From Candidatus Palauibacter rhopaloidicola (GTDB lineage: Bacteria > Gemmatimonadota > Gemmatimonadetes > Palauibacterales > Palauibacteraceae): a stretch of 64,000 bases of DNA. The notes beneath the pieces were generated by a model. The model was not told where the DNA came from and did no database searches. It saw only the letters and a list, made by a program, of their open reading frames with translations. The first letter of the stretch is position 1, and each line of letters opens with the position of its first letter. Made by a program: the position numbers and the translations under genes. The stretch is from assembly GCA_026914155.1 (NCBI GenBank), contig JAPPGH010000050.1, forward strand, positions 186,001 through 250,000. The letters are read 5' to 3'. Of the stretch, positions 34,881 to 43,504 are shown piece by piece.

Positions 34881-35909
34881 ATGGGTCGGCGGCTTTCTTT
34901 CCCGGTGTCCTGGCTCGCTCTTCCACTTCTCGTCGGCTGCGCGGCGCCAGGCGACACCTCATCGGACACGGCGACGCGCGCGGCCGTTTCCGGCGCAACC
35001 GACGCTGCCGCGGCGGGGCCGGCGACTTCGGATCCGTACGCGCACGGGTTCACGGACGGGGATTATCCGAGGGTGATCGAGGTCGCTGAGGATGTGTACG
35101 CGTACGAGCAGATCCACCCCACGGGGGGCGAGGTCATCACGACCGTGAGCCTCATCGTCATCACCCCGGAGGGCGTACTCGTCGCGGACGGGCAGGAGAG
35201 TCCCGAGGAGACGCGGCGGCTCGTCGACACGGTCGCGGGCATGACCGACCAGCCGATCACGCACGTCATCGTCGCCTCGGATCACGGCGACCACACGGGC
35301 GGGAACTCGGCCTTCCCCGCGGGCGCGCGCTTCTTCGCGCACCCGACTTCGGCGGCGATCCTGGAGGCCAACGCGGCGAACCCGAACCGGCCCGCGGATG
35401 CGCCGGCGGTCGTCGTCCCGACGGAGATCGTGGGGACCGACACGGTGCTCGAACTCGGCGGCCGCGAGATCCGGCTCCTGCACCTCGGCCGCGCCCACAC
35501 GGGCGGCGGCCTCGTGGTCTACCTGCCCGAGGGGAAGGTGCTGTTCATGAGCGAGACGTACCTGAAGCACATCTTCCCGGCGATGCGCTCGGCGTACCCG
35601 TCCGAGTGGGTCGCGATGCTGGACCGGGCGATCGAGATGGACGTGGACGTGTACGTGCCGGGGCACGGGGTGATGGAGTCGCCCGCGATCCTCGAGGCGG
35701 AGCTGGTGTCGTTCCGGGACGCGGTGCGGGCCGTCGTGGAGGAGGCGACCCGGCTTCACGGCGAGGGGCTGAGCGCCGAGGAGGCGGCGGAGGCGGTCTC
35801 GTTCGGCGACATCGAGGAATGGTCGCTGCGGGACAGCCAGAAGCTGCGCGCCATCCGGCGGGTGTACCTGGAACTGAACGGACATCTGTCGGGGTTTCTG
35901 GTCCCGTGA
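34881..35909 (+). CDS. Metallo-beta-lactamase-fold lipoprotein
   Basis: A 342-residue protein with a lipobox (PLLVGC, Cys near residue 20). The MBL core motif, usually H-x-H-x-D-H, reads SDHGDHTGGN, with Ser in the first histidine position; later RAHTGGGL and VPGHG match the remaining ligand loops. A hydrolase outside the cytoplasm is likely, but with a modified metal site. ATG at 34881 is preferred over TTG at 34875 because CGGAGG (34868-34873) is 7 bases from it. The stop overlaps the next gene's GTG. Confidence 0.88.
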   Translation: MGRRLSFPVSWLALPLLVGCAAPGDTSSDTATRAAVSGATDAAAAGPATSDPYAHGFTDGDYPRVIEVAEDVYAYEQIHPTGGEVITTVSLIVITPEGVLVADGQESPEETRRLVDTVAGMTDQPITHVIVASDHGDHTGGNSAFPAGARFFAHPTSAAILEANAANPNRPADAPAVVVPTEIVGTDTVLELGGREIRLLHLGRAHTGGGLVVYLPEGKVLFMSETYLKHIFPAMRSAYPSEWVAMLDRAIEMDVDVYVPGHGVMESPAILEAELVSFRDAVRAVVEEATRLHGEGLSAEEAAEAVSFGDIEEWSLRDSQKLRAIRRVYLELNGHLSGFLVP

Positions 35910-35917
35910 TCGACGCG
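35898..35917 (+). repeat. 20-base direct repeat, copy 1
   Basis: ctggtcccgtgatcgacgcg at the stop/start junction of the MBL and amidohydrolase genes, identical to copy 2 at the next junction. It encodes the end of one protein (LVP-stop) and the start of the next (VIDA). Confidence 0.95.
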
Positions 35918-38029
35918 CGGATGAGGCGGAGGGTCGGGCTCGCCGGGGCGGTCGCGGGTTTCTCGGTCGTGGCGGGTATCGCGGCGGGAACCGGGCCGCT
36001 TCAGGCACAGTCGTATGTGACCGTGGACATCGGGGCCCGCGATCCCGCCTTCTCGCCGGATGGGTCGATGATCGCCGTCTCGATCCTGGGCAAGATCTGG
36101 ACGCTTCCCGCCGAGGGCGGCCCGGCGCGCCAGCTCACGGACGGGGCCTCGTGGGACACGCGCCCCGCCTGGTCGCCGGACGGCCGCTTCCTCGCCTACG
36201 CCGCGAGGTCCCGCCAAGGGGCCGACATCCTCGTCCGCAACATGGCCACCGGCGGCGTCCGCTTCCTGCACGGCGTCCCGGGGTCGGTCGGGCACATGCA
36301 GTTCCATCCGGACGGAAGCCAGCTCTTCTTCGTCGACGACCGCTCGCAGTACGAGGCGCACGTGTGGCGGATCCCGCTCGCGGGGGGCGAGGCGGAACAG
36401 CTGACGCACACCCGGAGCTGGCACGAGTGGTCGTTCGCGCTCTCGCCGGACGGGAGCCGGATCCTCCTCGAGACGGGGCGCTTCGACGGCACGGACCTGT
36501 ACGAACTCGACTTGGAGGAGATGTCGCTGGAACGGGTCACGGACACGCCGGAGCGTGAGATGGCGGTGGCGTGGAGCCCGGACGGCACGCGCCGCGCACA
36601 CGTGATGACGCACAACGGCCTCGACCAGATCGTGGTGTCGGTTGCCGGGGAACGGCACAGGTTCGCGAGCGCCTTCGACCAGAAGCAGCTCGCGTTCCAT
36701 CCCTCGGGCGAGTGGCTGCTCGTCCTCGGCGGGCGGCGGCTGCAGCGGCTCGATCTGGCGAGCGGGGAGTTCACGCCGATTCCCTTCGAGGCCCGATTCG
36801 AGGTGGCCGGGGATCCGGCCGACGATCTGCTGATCACCAACGTCCGCCTGTTCGACGGCACGGGCGACGAGGCGGTTCCCGGGTCGGCGGTCCTCGTCCG
36901 GGACGGAAGGATCGCCGAGGTGAGGACGGGGGAAGACGGCGGGGTGCCCGAGGTCGCGCCGGGCACGCCGGTCATCGACGGGGGCGGCCGCATGCTGCTC
37001 CCGGGGCTGATGGACAACCACTACCACTACTGGCAGCCCCTCGCCGGCGCCGACCTGCTGGCCGCCGGAATTACCGCGATCCGCGACCCGGGCTCGGCGA
37101 TCCAGGACGCGATGGACTTCAAGGACGCGGTGCGTCTCGGCGTCCTGGCCGGCCCCGACGTGTACACGGCCGGCCCCCTGATCGACGGCCCCGCCGGCTA
37201 CCACCCGCTGGTCGACGTGAGCATCGACGACCCCGCGGCCGCTCCGGCGCTCGTCCGCGCGCTGAAGGCGCAGGGCGTGGATCTGCTCAAAGCGTACTTC
37301 CTCCTCGACCCGGACGTACTCGCGGCCGTCGTGGCGGAGGCGCGCGTGCAGGGGCTCCCGGTCACGGGCCACATCGGGGTGCGCACGGGCTGGCGGGAGG
37401 CGATCGAAGCCGGCATCAGCGGGTTCAACCACATCCGCGTATGGCGCGACTTCCTCCCGCTCGAGATCCAGGTCGACGGACGCGACATGTCGCTCGACGG
37501 CGGGCGGAACCCGGTCGGACGCATGCAGGCCGACTGGCGGGACATCGATCCGGCGAGCCCCGAGGTCATGTCCCTCCTCGAACTCATGGCCGAGACCGAG
37601 ACGGGACTCGACCCGACTCTCTACATCCAGGACGTCGATGACGGCGACCGCTCGCGCTTTTCGCTCGAAGGGTTCCACAACGCCCGGCAGGCGTACGAGC
37701 GCATGGGCGAGTTCGTCCGGCGCGCGGTCGAGGCCGGGGTCCCGCTGCTCGCGGGCACGGACAACGTGGGGCTGTTCAACGAACTCGAGGCGTACGCGGA
37801 GGCCGGCGTGCCGAACGCCGCGATCCTGCGGGCCGCGACGGCGAACGGCGCGCGCTGGCTCGGGAAGGAGGACGATTTCGGGACGGTGGAGCCGGGGCGC
37901 CGCGCGCACCTCATCCTCGTGGATGGCGACCCGCTGGCCGACATCGCCGACCTGCGGAACATCGATCTCGTCGTGAAGGACGGCGTGATCGTCTTCGGCG
38001 GACCCCGGACCCGGCCGCTGGTCCCGTGA
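35906..38029 (+). CDS. TolB-like propeller fused to amidohydrolase
   Basis: A 707-residue exported protein. After the signal peptide (ending PLQAQ), residues about 40-310 form a propeller of WD40/PD40 repeats (DPAFSPDGSMIAV, RPAWSPDGRFLAYA, SFALSPDGSRILLE). From about residue 315 an amidohydrolase follows: LITNVRLFDGTGD, LLPGLMDNHYHYW, TGHIGVRTG, LLAGTDNVGLFN and VEPGRRAHLILVDGDPL. The His-x-His motif (HYHYW) and the GTD aspartate are present, so a catalytic metal site is plausible. Similar fusions act as secreted peptidases or lactonases; the substrate is unknown. Confidence 0.88.
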   Translation: MIDARMRRRVGLAGAVAGFSVVAGIAAGTGPLQAQSYVTVDIGARDPAFSPDGSMIAVSILGKIWTLPAEGGPARQLTDGASWDTRPAWSPDGRFLAYAARSRQGADILVRNMATGGVRFLHGVPGSVGHMQFHPDGSQLFFVDDRSQYEAHVWRIPLAGGEAEQLTHTRSWHEWSFALSPDGSRILLETGRFDGTDLYELDLEEMSLERVTDTPEREMAVAWSPDGTRRAHVMTHNGLDQIVVSVAGERHRFASAFDQKQLAFHPSGEWLLVLGGRRLQRLDLASGEFTPIPFEARFEVAGDPADDLLITNVRLFDGTGDEAVPGSAVLVRDGRIAEVRTGEDGGVPEVAPGTPVIDGGGRMLLPGLMDNHYHYWQPLAGADLLAAGITAIRDPGSAIQDAMDFKDAVRLGVLAGPDVYTAGPLIDGPAGYHPLVDVSIDDPAAAPALVRALKAQGVDLLKAYFLLDPDVLAAVVAEARVQGLPVTGHIGVRTGWREAIEAGISGFNHIRVWRDFLPLEIQVDGRDMSLDGGRNPVGRMQADWRDIDPASPEVMSLLELMAETETGLDPTLYIQDVDDGDRSRFSLEGFHNARQAYERMGEFVRRAVEAGVPLLAGTDNVGLFNELEAYAEAGVPNAAILRAATANGARWLGKEDDFGTVEPGRRAHLILVDGDPLADIADLRNIDLVVKDGVIVFGGPRTRPLVP

Positions 38030-38037
38030 TCGACGCG
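38018..38037 (+). repeat. 20-base direct repeat, copy 2
   Basis: Identical 20 bases to 35898-35917, here at the junction of the amidohydrolase stop and the ccdA-like GTG start. Confidence 0.95.
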
Positions 38038-38790
38038 GTTGCCACGGGCGCCGCGGAGGCGGTCACCCTCGCGGCGCTGCAGGTCGAGCCGGCGGGCGGG
38101 CTCCTCCCGGCACTCTCCGACAACCCGTTTCTCGCGCTCGCCGCGCTCTTCGGGGCGGGGGTCCTCACGAGCACGAACCCGTGCATCTGGCCGATGATCC
38201 CGATCACCTTCTCCGTCATCTCCGGCACGGCGGGCGAAGCCCAGTCGCGAAAACGCACCGTCGGCCTGACGCTGACCTACGCCCTGGGACTGGCGCTCCT
38301 CTATTCCGTGCTCGGCGTCATCGCCGGGCTCAGCGGCACCGTGCTGGGCTCGATCGGGGCGAGCTTCTGGGCCCTGTTCGCGACCGGGAACCTCCTCCTC
38401 TTCTTCTCATTGTTCATGCTCGATGTCTTCCCCGTCCCGGTGCCGAAGCGGCTCCTCGCGTGGGCGGGCAGCCGGGGCGGCGGGTCCTACCGAGCGGTGT
38501 TCCTCCTTGGGGCGACATCGGGGATCGTAGCGGCGCCGTGCGGAGCGCCCGCCTTCGCGGTCGTCCTGACCTGGGTCGTCGCGGAACAGGCGGGCCTCAT
38601 GGGTTTCGTGTACCTGTTCACCTTCTCCATCGGCATGACCGCCGTGCTCATCGCGGTCGGGCTGTTCTCGGGGACGCTCGCCGTGCTGCCGAAGTCGGGG
38701 ACGTGGATGATCTGGATGAAACGGGCCGCCGCCGTCATCATGATCGGGATGGCGCAGTTCTACCTGATCAGGGCGGGATACTTCATGTGA
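38026..38790 (+). CDS. CcdA/DsbD-type thiol-disulfide transmembrane protein
   Basis: A 254-residue membrane protein with six or seven helices. The paired cysteines of the CcdA core are in TNPCIWPMIPI (Cys53) and AAPCGAPAF; they carry electrons from cytoplasmic thioredoxin to periplasmic partners. The neighbouring TlpA-type protein, whose GTG overlaps this stop, is the natural recipient. GTG start within the 20-base repeat. Confidence 0.9.
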   Translation: MIDAVATGAAEAVTLAALQVEPAGGLLPALSDNPFLALAALFGAGVLTSTNPCIWPMIPITFSVISGTAGEAQSRKRTVGLTLTYALGLALLYSVLGVIAGLSGTVLGSIGASFWALFATGNLLLFFSLFMLDVFPVPVPKRLLAWAGSRGGGSYRAVFLLGATSGIVAAPCGAPAFAVVLTWVVAEQAGLMGFVYLFTFSIGMTAVLIAVGLFSGTLAVLPKSGTWMIWMKRAAAVIMIGMAQFYLIRAGYFM

Positions 38791-39362
38791 ACACGAAATC
38801 GGAACGGATCCCCTGTTACGCGACGGCCACGGCGTTCGCCGCGCGGGTCGCGCTGGGGGCGTTGGCCGCGTTCGCCGTGGCGGCGCCCCTTCACGCGCAG
38901 GCGGGCGCGGGGCAGGTGAGCCTCGCCCCCGGCACGCAGGGTCCGGACGCCACGCTGCAGGATCTGGACGGCAACGAGGTCCAGCTTCTCGACTACGCGG
39001 ACGGCAAGCCGGCGCTGTTCGAATTCTGGGCCGCGTGGTGCGAGCAGTGCGAGGGGCTGCAACCCGAGATCGACCGGGTGCAGGCCGATTTCGGCGACCG
39101 GGTGAACGTCGTCGCCGTGGCGGTCGCGGTGGCTCAATCGCTGCGCCGCGTCCGGCGCCACGCGGAGGCGCACGGGGCGGAATACCCCTACCTGTGGGAT
39201 GCGGACGGCGCCGCGGTGCGCGCCTACTCGGCGACCACGACCTCGATCGTCGTGATCCTCGACGCGGAAGGGAAGGTGGCCTACACCGGCGTCGGCCCCG
39301 ACCAGGATCTCGTCGGGGCCGTCACCGAAGTTATCTCCGCTCAGCAAGCGGGAGGGGGCTAG
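38787..39362 (+). CDS. TlpA-type periplasmic thioredoxin-like protein
   Basis: A 191-residue protein. After a signal sequence (VAAPLHAQ) comes a thioredoxin fold with the redox motif WCEQC (Cys85, Cys88) in FEFWAAWCEQCEGLQPEIDRV, and the cis-Pro region seems to be TTTSIVVILDAEGKV rather than the usual T-P, so the cis-proline is not obvious. It is likely reduced by the CcdA-like protein upstream. It ends 3 bases from the end of the converging peroxiredoxin gene. Confidence 0.88.
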   Translation: MNTKSERIPCYATATAFAARVALGALAAFAVAAPLHAQAGAGQVSLAPGTQGPDATLQDLDGNEVQLLDYADGKPALFEFWAAWCEQCEGLQPEIDRVQADFGDRVNVVAVAVAVAQSLRRVRRHAEAHGAEYPYLWDADGAAVRAYSATTTSIVVILDAEGKVAYTGVGPDQDLVGAVTEVISAQQAGGG

Positions 39363-39365
39363 CTC

Positions 39366-39962
39366 CTAAGGGTCGACCGGCTCCGGCGTCACCTCGTCGA
39401 TGATGGCGGCGAGTTCGTCGTAGGCGGCGGGGTCGACCTGGTTGAAGCTCGGGATCACTCCCGCGACGCGCCCGTCGGGCCCCACCACGATCACGGCGCG
39501 GCTGTCCACCGCGTTGCTGTCCCTCAGGCCTCCGCCGAAGTCGACGTAGGTCCCCCCATCGTTGCCCGCGTCGCTCGCGAACAGGAAGGGGAAGTCCTCG
39601 TCCTTCAGCCATGACGCGAGTTCGTCGACCGGGTCGTTCGAGATGCCGACGAGGACCACGTTCCGGCCCTCGTTGAACAGACTTGCGTACTGATCACGGT
39701 ACGCTCTCATCTGAACCGTTCAGCCACGCGTCCTGACTCTGAAGAAGAAGGCGAGGACGACCGTTTCGCCCCGGTAGTCGCTGAGGCGGATCGGGTTCTC
39801 CAGCGCCCCGTACCGCGTCGCGCCCGGCAGCGCGAAGTCCGGCGCCATCTCGCCCACGGCGAGCAGTTGCGAGTCCTGCGCGCTCACCGGGGCCGCGCCT
39901 CCGATGGCGAGCGTTCCGGCCAGGCCCAGCGCGAGGGCAGCGGCCAGGACAAGTCTCCGCAT
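39366..39962 (-). CDS. Periplasmic peroxiredoxin, predicted selenoprotein
   Basis: Read through one in-frame TGA (39722-39720), this is a 198-residue AhpC/TSA-type peroxiredoxin. Residues 1-29 are a signal peptide (ending PVSAQ); residues 37-80 give APDFALPGATRYG, RLSDYRGETVVLAFFF; codon 81 is TGA; then TVQMRAYRDQY, VVLVGISNDP and SRAVIVVGPDGRVAGV. In the family the residue before TVQ-type helix is the peroxidatic Cys (GCT), exactly where TGA stands, so selenocysteine (Sec81) is the likely reading. The frame continues without shift for 117 more codons, and a hairpin fitting a bacterial SECIS follows. A TGC-to-TGA nonsense change is the alternative. It should reduce peroxides in the periplasm. 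Confidence 0.75.
39678..39713 (-). promoter_or_regulatory. Putative bacterial SECIS hairpin
   Basis: Starting 7 bases after the TGA on the minus strand, CAGA pairs with UCUG, then after an internal loop GCGUAC pairs perfectly with GUACGC around the 8-base apical loop CGUGAUCA. The apical loop begins 22 bases after the TGA and has G in its second position. As I recall the published bacterial SECIS model, spacing of about 16-37 bases and a G in the first two loop bases are required; both are met. Confidence 0.6.
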
Positions 39963-40094
39963 GTCTCGGTCCTTTCGTGCGGGTGGAAGACAGGTGGAAG
40001 AGCCATGCCGAAGGGTGGCGCGCCCTCCCCGTTCGCGCCAGAGTTGAGCAGCGGCTCAAATCCGATTCCGTCCCTGCCCTCAAGGAGGCGCCTC

Positions 40095-41570
40095 ATGATC
40101 CGTCCGTCCCGAGGCCGTCCATGGCGTCGTGCCATCGCCTTCGTCGTCGCCGTCGTTCTCGCGACCCCCGTGTCCGGGTGCGCGCAGGGGAACGGCGATC
40201 CCGTGAACGATCCCCGCTTCGAGCAGGCGGTGGCGCTGTTCGACGCGTGGCTCGACGCGAAGATGGCGTACGAGAAGATCCCCGGCGTGTCGGCGGCGCT
40301 CGTGCACGATCAGGATCTCGTATGGGCCCGCGGCTACGGGTACGCGCACCGCGAGACCGGGGTCCCGGCCACGCCGTCGACGATGTATTCGGTGTGCTCG
40401 ATCTCGAAGCTCTTCACCTCCATCGGCGTGATGCAGCAGCGGGACGAGGGCAAGATGGATCTCGACGATCCCGTCTCCGCGCACCTCCCGTGGTACGACC
40501 TCGAGCAGGTGTTTCCCGACGGTCCGAACGTGAGCGTGGAGGGGATCCTCACCCACTCCTCGGGGCTCCCGCGCGAATCGGCGCACCCCTACTGGACGGG
40601 CCCCGACCATCCCTTCCCGACGCGGGACGAGATCATCGAAGGACTCTCCGGGCAGGAGACGCTGTACCCCGGCCGCCGCTACTTCCAGTACTCGAACCTG
40701 GGGATGGCGCTGGCGGGGCAACTGATCGAGGAGGCTTCCGGGCTGGGGTACGACGAGTACATCCAGAGCCGGATCCTGGAGCCGCTGGGGATGTCCGACA
40801 CGTACACCGACATTCCCGTCGAGCACCAGGGAGGCCGCTACGCCACCGGATATTCGCGGCTCGAGCGGGGTGGCCAGCGGGCCGAGGCCCCCTTCTTCCA
40901 GGCGCTGGGGATGGCGTCCGCGGCGGGGTTCGCCTCCACCGTGGAGGATCTGGCGCGCCTCGCCTCGTGGCAGTTCCGCCTGCTGGAACACGGGGGGACG
41001 GAGATCCTTGACGTCAACACGCTGCGGGAGATGCACCGCGTGCACTGGGTCGACCCCGACTTCGACACGATGTGGGGGCTCGGGTTCGCGGTCTCGCGTC
41101 GCGACGGAGAGCGCGCGGTGGGCCACGGCGGGAGCTGTCCGGGCTTCCGCTCGACCTTCCAGATCCTTCCGGGGAAGAAGCTGGCGGGCGTGGTGATGAT
41201 GAACGCCCTCGCCAATCCCACCGACGTCTGGACGAAGATGATGGCGACGCTCGGTGCGGCCTTCGAGGAGATCCAGGGCGATCCCGGCGGCGGCACCGCG
41301 CGCCCGGCATCCCTAGCGGAATACGAGGGACTGTACCAGTCCACATGGGGAGAGTCGGTCATCCTCCGGTGGGACGATGGTCTCGCGGCGCTCGGCCTGC
41401 CCTCGAATGATCCGGTCGAGGGAATGACGAAGCTGCGGCATGAGGGCGGCGATACGTTCCGGCGCATGCGGGACGACGGCGAGCCGGGAGAGGCGTACAT
41501 CTTCCACCGCGAAGACGGGGCCATCGCCCGGTACAGCGTGCACGGCAACTTCTCGAACAAAGTCCGGTAG
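40095..41570 (+). CDS. Serine hydrolase lipoprotein (beta-lactamase/class C-like)
   Basis: A 491-residue protein with lipobox VSGC (Cys29). The serine hydrolase motifs are SISK (Ser102, Lys105) in MYSVCSISKLFT, YSN in FQYSNLGMALAG, and HGG in VGHGGSCPGF. This fold covers class C beta-lactamases, esterases and D-amino peptidases; which one is unknown. A short extra C-terminal domain (YEGLYQSTWGESVILRW) is typical of the esterase-like branch. ATG at 40095 is set by AAGGAGG 6 bases upstream. Its aminotransferase neighbour starts 6 bases after its stop. Confidence 0.9.
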   Translation: MIRPSRGRPWRRAIAFVVAVVLATPVSGCAQGNGDPVNDPRFEQAVALFDAWLDAKMAYEKIPGVSAALVHDQDLVWARGYGYAHRETGVPATPSTMYSVCSISKLFTSIGVMQQRDEGKMDLDDPVSAHLPWYDLEQVFPDGPNVSVEGILTHSSGLPRESAHPYWTGPDHPFPTRDEIIEGLSGQETLYPGRRYFQYSNLGMALAGQLIEEASGLGYDEYIQSRILEPLGMSDTYTDIPVEHQGGRYATGYSRLERGGQRAEAPFFQALGMASAAGFASTVEDLARLASWQFRLLEHGGTEILDVNTLREMHRVHWVDPDFDTMWGLGFAVSRRDGERAVGHGGSCPGFRSTFQILPGKKLAGVVMMNALANPTDVWTKMMATLGAAFEEIQGDPGGGTARPASLAEYEGLYQSTWGESVILRWDDGLAALGLPSNDPVEGMTKLRHEGGDTFRRMRDDGEPGEAYIFHREDGAIARYSVHGNFSNKVR

Positions 41571-41576
41571 CGGAGG

Positions 41577-42836
41577 ATGACGACGGCGATGACGACCCTT
41601 TCCGGTCCTTGCGGCAGCCTCATACCCGAAGCGGCCGCGCGCGAAGGGAACGACCCGATCTTCGCCCTGCACGGCGAGGCCGTGCGCCGGGCCGCGGCCG
41701 GCGAGTCGATCCTGAACTCGACGCTCGGGGCGCTGATGGACGACGACGGGAGCCTCGCGGTGATGCCCGCGGCGGCCGAGGCACTGGGGCGCGTGCCGCA
41801 CGCGCGCGCCGCCGGCTATGCGCCGATCTCCGGAGACCCTCCGTACCTCGCCGCGGTGATCGCGGACCTGTTCGGGGAGGGCGGGCTGGCCGAGCAGGCG
41901 GTCGCCGTCGCGACGCCCGGGAGCACCGGCGCGATCCACCACGCGATCCTGAACTTCCTCGAGCCCGGACAGGCGGCGCTCACGCCCAGCTACTACTGGG
42001 GTCCGTACCACACGATCTCGACCCATTCGGGACGCGCGGTCGAGACCTTCAACATGTTCGACGCCGGGATCCGTCTCGATGTCGAAGCGTTCCGGGCGGG
42101 GCTCGAAGGCCAGATCGAGCGGCAGGGGCGGTCGCTCGTCCTCTTCAACTTCCCCTGCAACAACCCCACCGGTTATTCGCTCGACGAGTCGGAGTGGGAG
42201 GCCGTGGCGGAGATCGTGCGGGAGGTCGGCCGGCGGGGTCCGGTCGCGTTCCTCCTCGACCACGCGTACGCGAAGTTCGGGGACGAAGGGTCCAACGGCT
42301 GGATCGGCCACCTCCCGCGGATGATGGAGTCCGCGACGGTGCTCGTGGGCTGGACCGTGTCGAAGTCGTTCGCCCTCTACGGCGCGCGTGTGGGGGCGCT
42401 CGTGGCGCTCCACCGGGAGGCGGAGGAGCGGCAGCGGATCTCGAACGCGCTCGGGTTCTCGTGCCGGGCCACCTGGTCGAACTGCAACCACCTCGGGCTG
42501 CTCGCCGCCACCGAACTCCTCACCGATCCGGAGCTGCGCCGGCGCACGGATGAGGAGCGCGCGGGGATGATTCGTCTCCTCAACGAGCGCGTCGAGGTGT
42601 TCAACGAACTGGCGGGGCGGGCGGGGCTGTCCTACCCCCGCTACGAGGGCGGCTTCTTCGTCTCCGTGTTCACGCCCGACGCGGAGGTGACGGCCGCAAC
42701 CATGCGCGAGGCGGGGGTGTATGTGGTCCCGATGGAGGGCGCGGTGCGGATCGCGCTGTGCGCCACGCCGGCGCACTCGATTCCCCGGCTCGTCAACGCG
42801 CTCGCCGAGGGCATCGCGACCGCCCGCGCCGCCTGA
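41577..42836 (+). CDS. Class I/II pyridoxal-phosphate aminotransferase
   Basis: A 419-residue cytosolic enzyme. The PLP site shows FNFPCNNPTGYS (Asn), LLDHAYAKF (Asp and Tyr) and the Schiff-base lysine in WTVSKSFALYGARVG; the C-terminal arginine region is PMEGAVRIALC. It resembles aromatic-amino-acid or aspartate aminotransferases; the amino donor and acceptor are not determined. Nothing in the neighbours fixes the pathway. Confidence 0.9.
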   Translation: MTTAMTTLSGPCGSLIPEAAAREGNDPIFALHGEAVRRAAAGESILNSTLGALMDDDGSLAVMPAAAEALGRVPHARAAGYAPISGDPPYLAAVIADLFGEGGLAEQAVAVATPGSTGAIHHAILNFLEPGQAALTPSYYWGPYHTISTHSGRAVETFNMFDAGIRLDVEAFRAGLEGQIERQGRSLVLFNFPCNNPTGYSLDESEWEAVAEIVREVGRRGPVAFLLDHAYAKFGDEGSNGWIGHLPRMMESATVLVGWTVSKSFALYGARVGALVALHREAEERQRISNALGFSCRATWSNCNHLGLLAATELLTDPELRRRTDEERAGMIRLLNERVEVFNELAGRAGLSYPRYEGGFFVSVFTPDAEVTAATMREAGVYVVPMEGAVRIALCATPAHSIPRLVNALAEGIATARAA

Positions 42837-42879
42837 ACGGCCCGGCGGGGAGAACGACGATCTGTCCGTGAGAAAGACG

Positions 42880-43425
42880 ATGGAACGACACAAGGTAGTT
42901 CCGGTCCTGACGCCAACCCTTCTGGCTCTGGCGCCGGCCCTCGTACTCGTCGCCGCCACCGGTTGTACCGGTCAGGCCGCGCTGACGGATGCCGACAAGC
43001 TCGCGCGCGTGGAAGAGATGGTGGCGGAGGTCGAACGTCGCTTCCCCGAGGTGGAGGCCGTCACCGTGGAAGAGGTCGGGCGGCTGCTCGAGACCGGAAG
43101 CGTCGTCCTCGTCGACGCCCGGGCGCCCCGCGAGCGCGAGGTCTCCTGGATTCCCGGCTCCATCACCTCCGACGAGTTCGAGGAGGACCCCGACCGGTAC
43201 GCGGACCGGACCGTCGTGGCGTACTGCACGATCGGCCACCGGAGTTCCGAGTACGCGAAACGGCAGAACGAGCAGGGCCGGCGCGTGCTGAACCTGCGCG
43301 GGAGCCTCCTCTCATGGACCCACGCCGGCGCGCCGCTCGTGGGCCCCGATGGACCGACCCACCGCCTGCACGTCTACGGCGAAACCTGGAACCTCGCCCC
43401 CGCCCGCTACGAAACGACCTGGTGA
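42880..43425 (+). CDS. Rhodanese-domain lipoprotein
   Basis: A 181-residue protein with a lipobox (VAATGC, Cys29) and one rhodanese domain: VVLVDARAPREREVSWIPGS, then the catalytic loop YCTIGHRSSEYA with Cys116. The loop length (six residues) fits sulfur transferases rather than phosphatases. An in-frame GTG at 42868 is a possible alternative start. It faces the envelope, so its sulfur donor is probably periplasmic. Confidence 0.88.
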   Translation: MERHKVVPVLTPTLLALAPALVLVAATGCTGQAALTDADKLARVEEMVAEVERRFPEVEAVTVEEVGRLLETGSVVLVDARAPREREVSWIPGSITSDEFEEDPDRYADRTVVAYCTIGHRSSEYAKRQNEQGRRVLNLRGSLLSWTHAGAPLVGPDGPTHRLHVYGETWNLAPARYETTW

Positions 43426-43504
43426 CGGCTCATCGCGACCCCGTTGAGCAACAGGATCTCCAAGGGGTGATTTGGACGCTCGGCCGTCTGGCCTGGGGGG
43501 TCCG

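Noticed and set aside
39363..39962. Peroxiredoxin broken by a frameshift into two genes
   Set aside because: Both parts are in the same frame (252 bases apart, a multiple of three); only a TGA separates them, so frameshift is excluded. A nonsense change remains possible and is stated.
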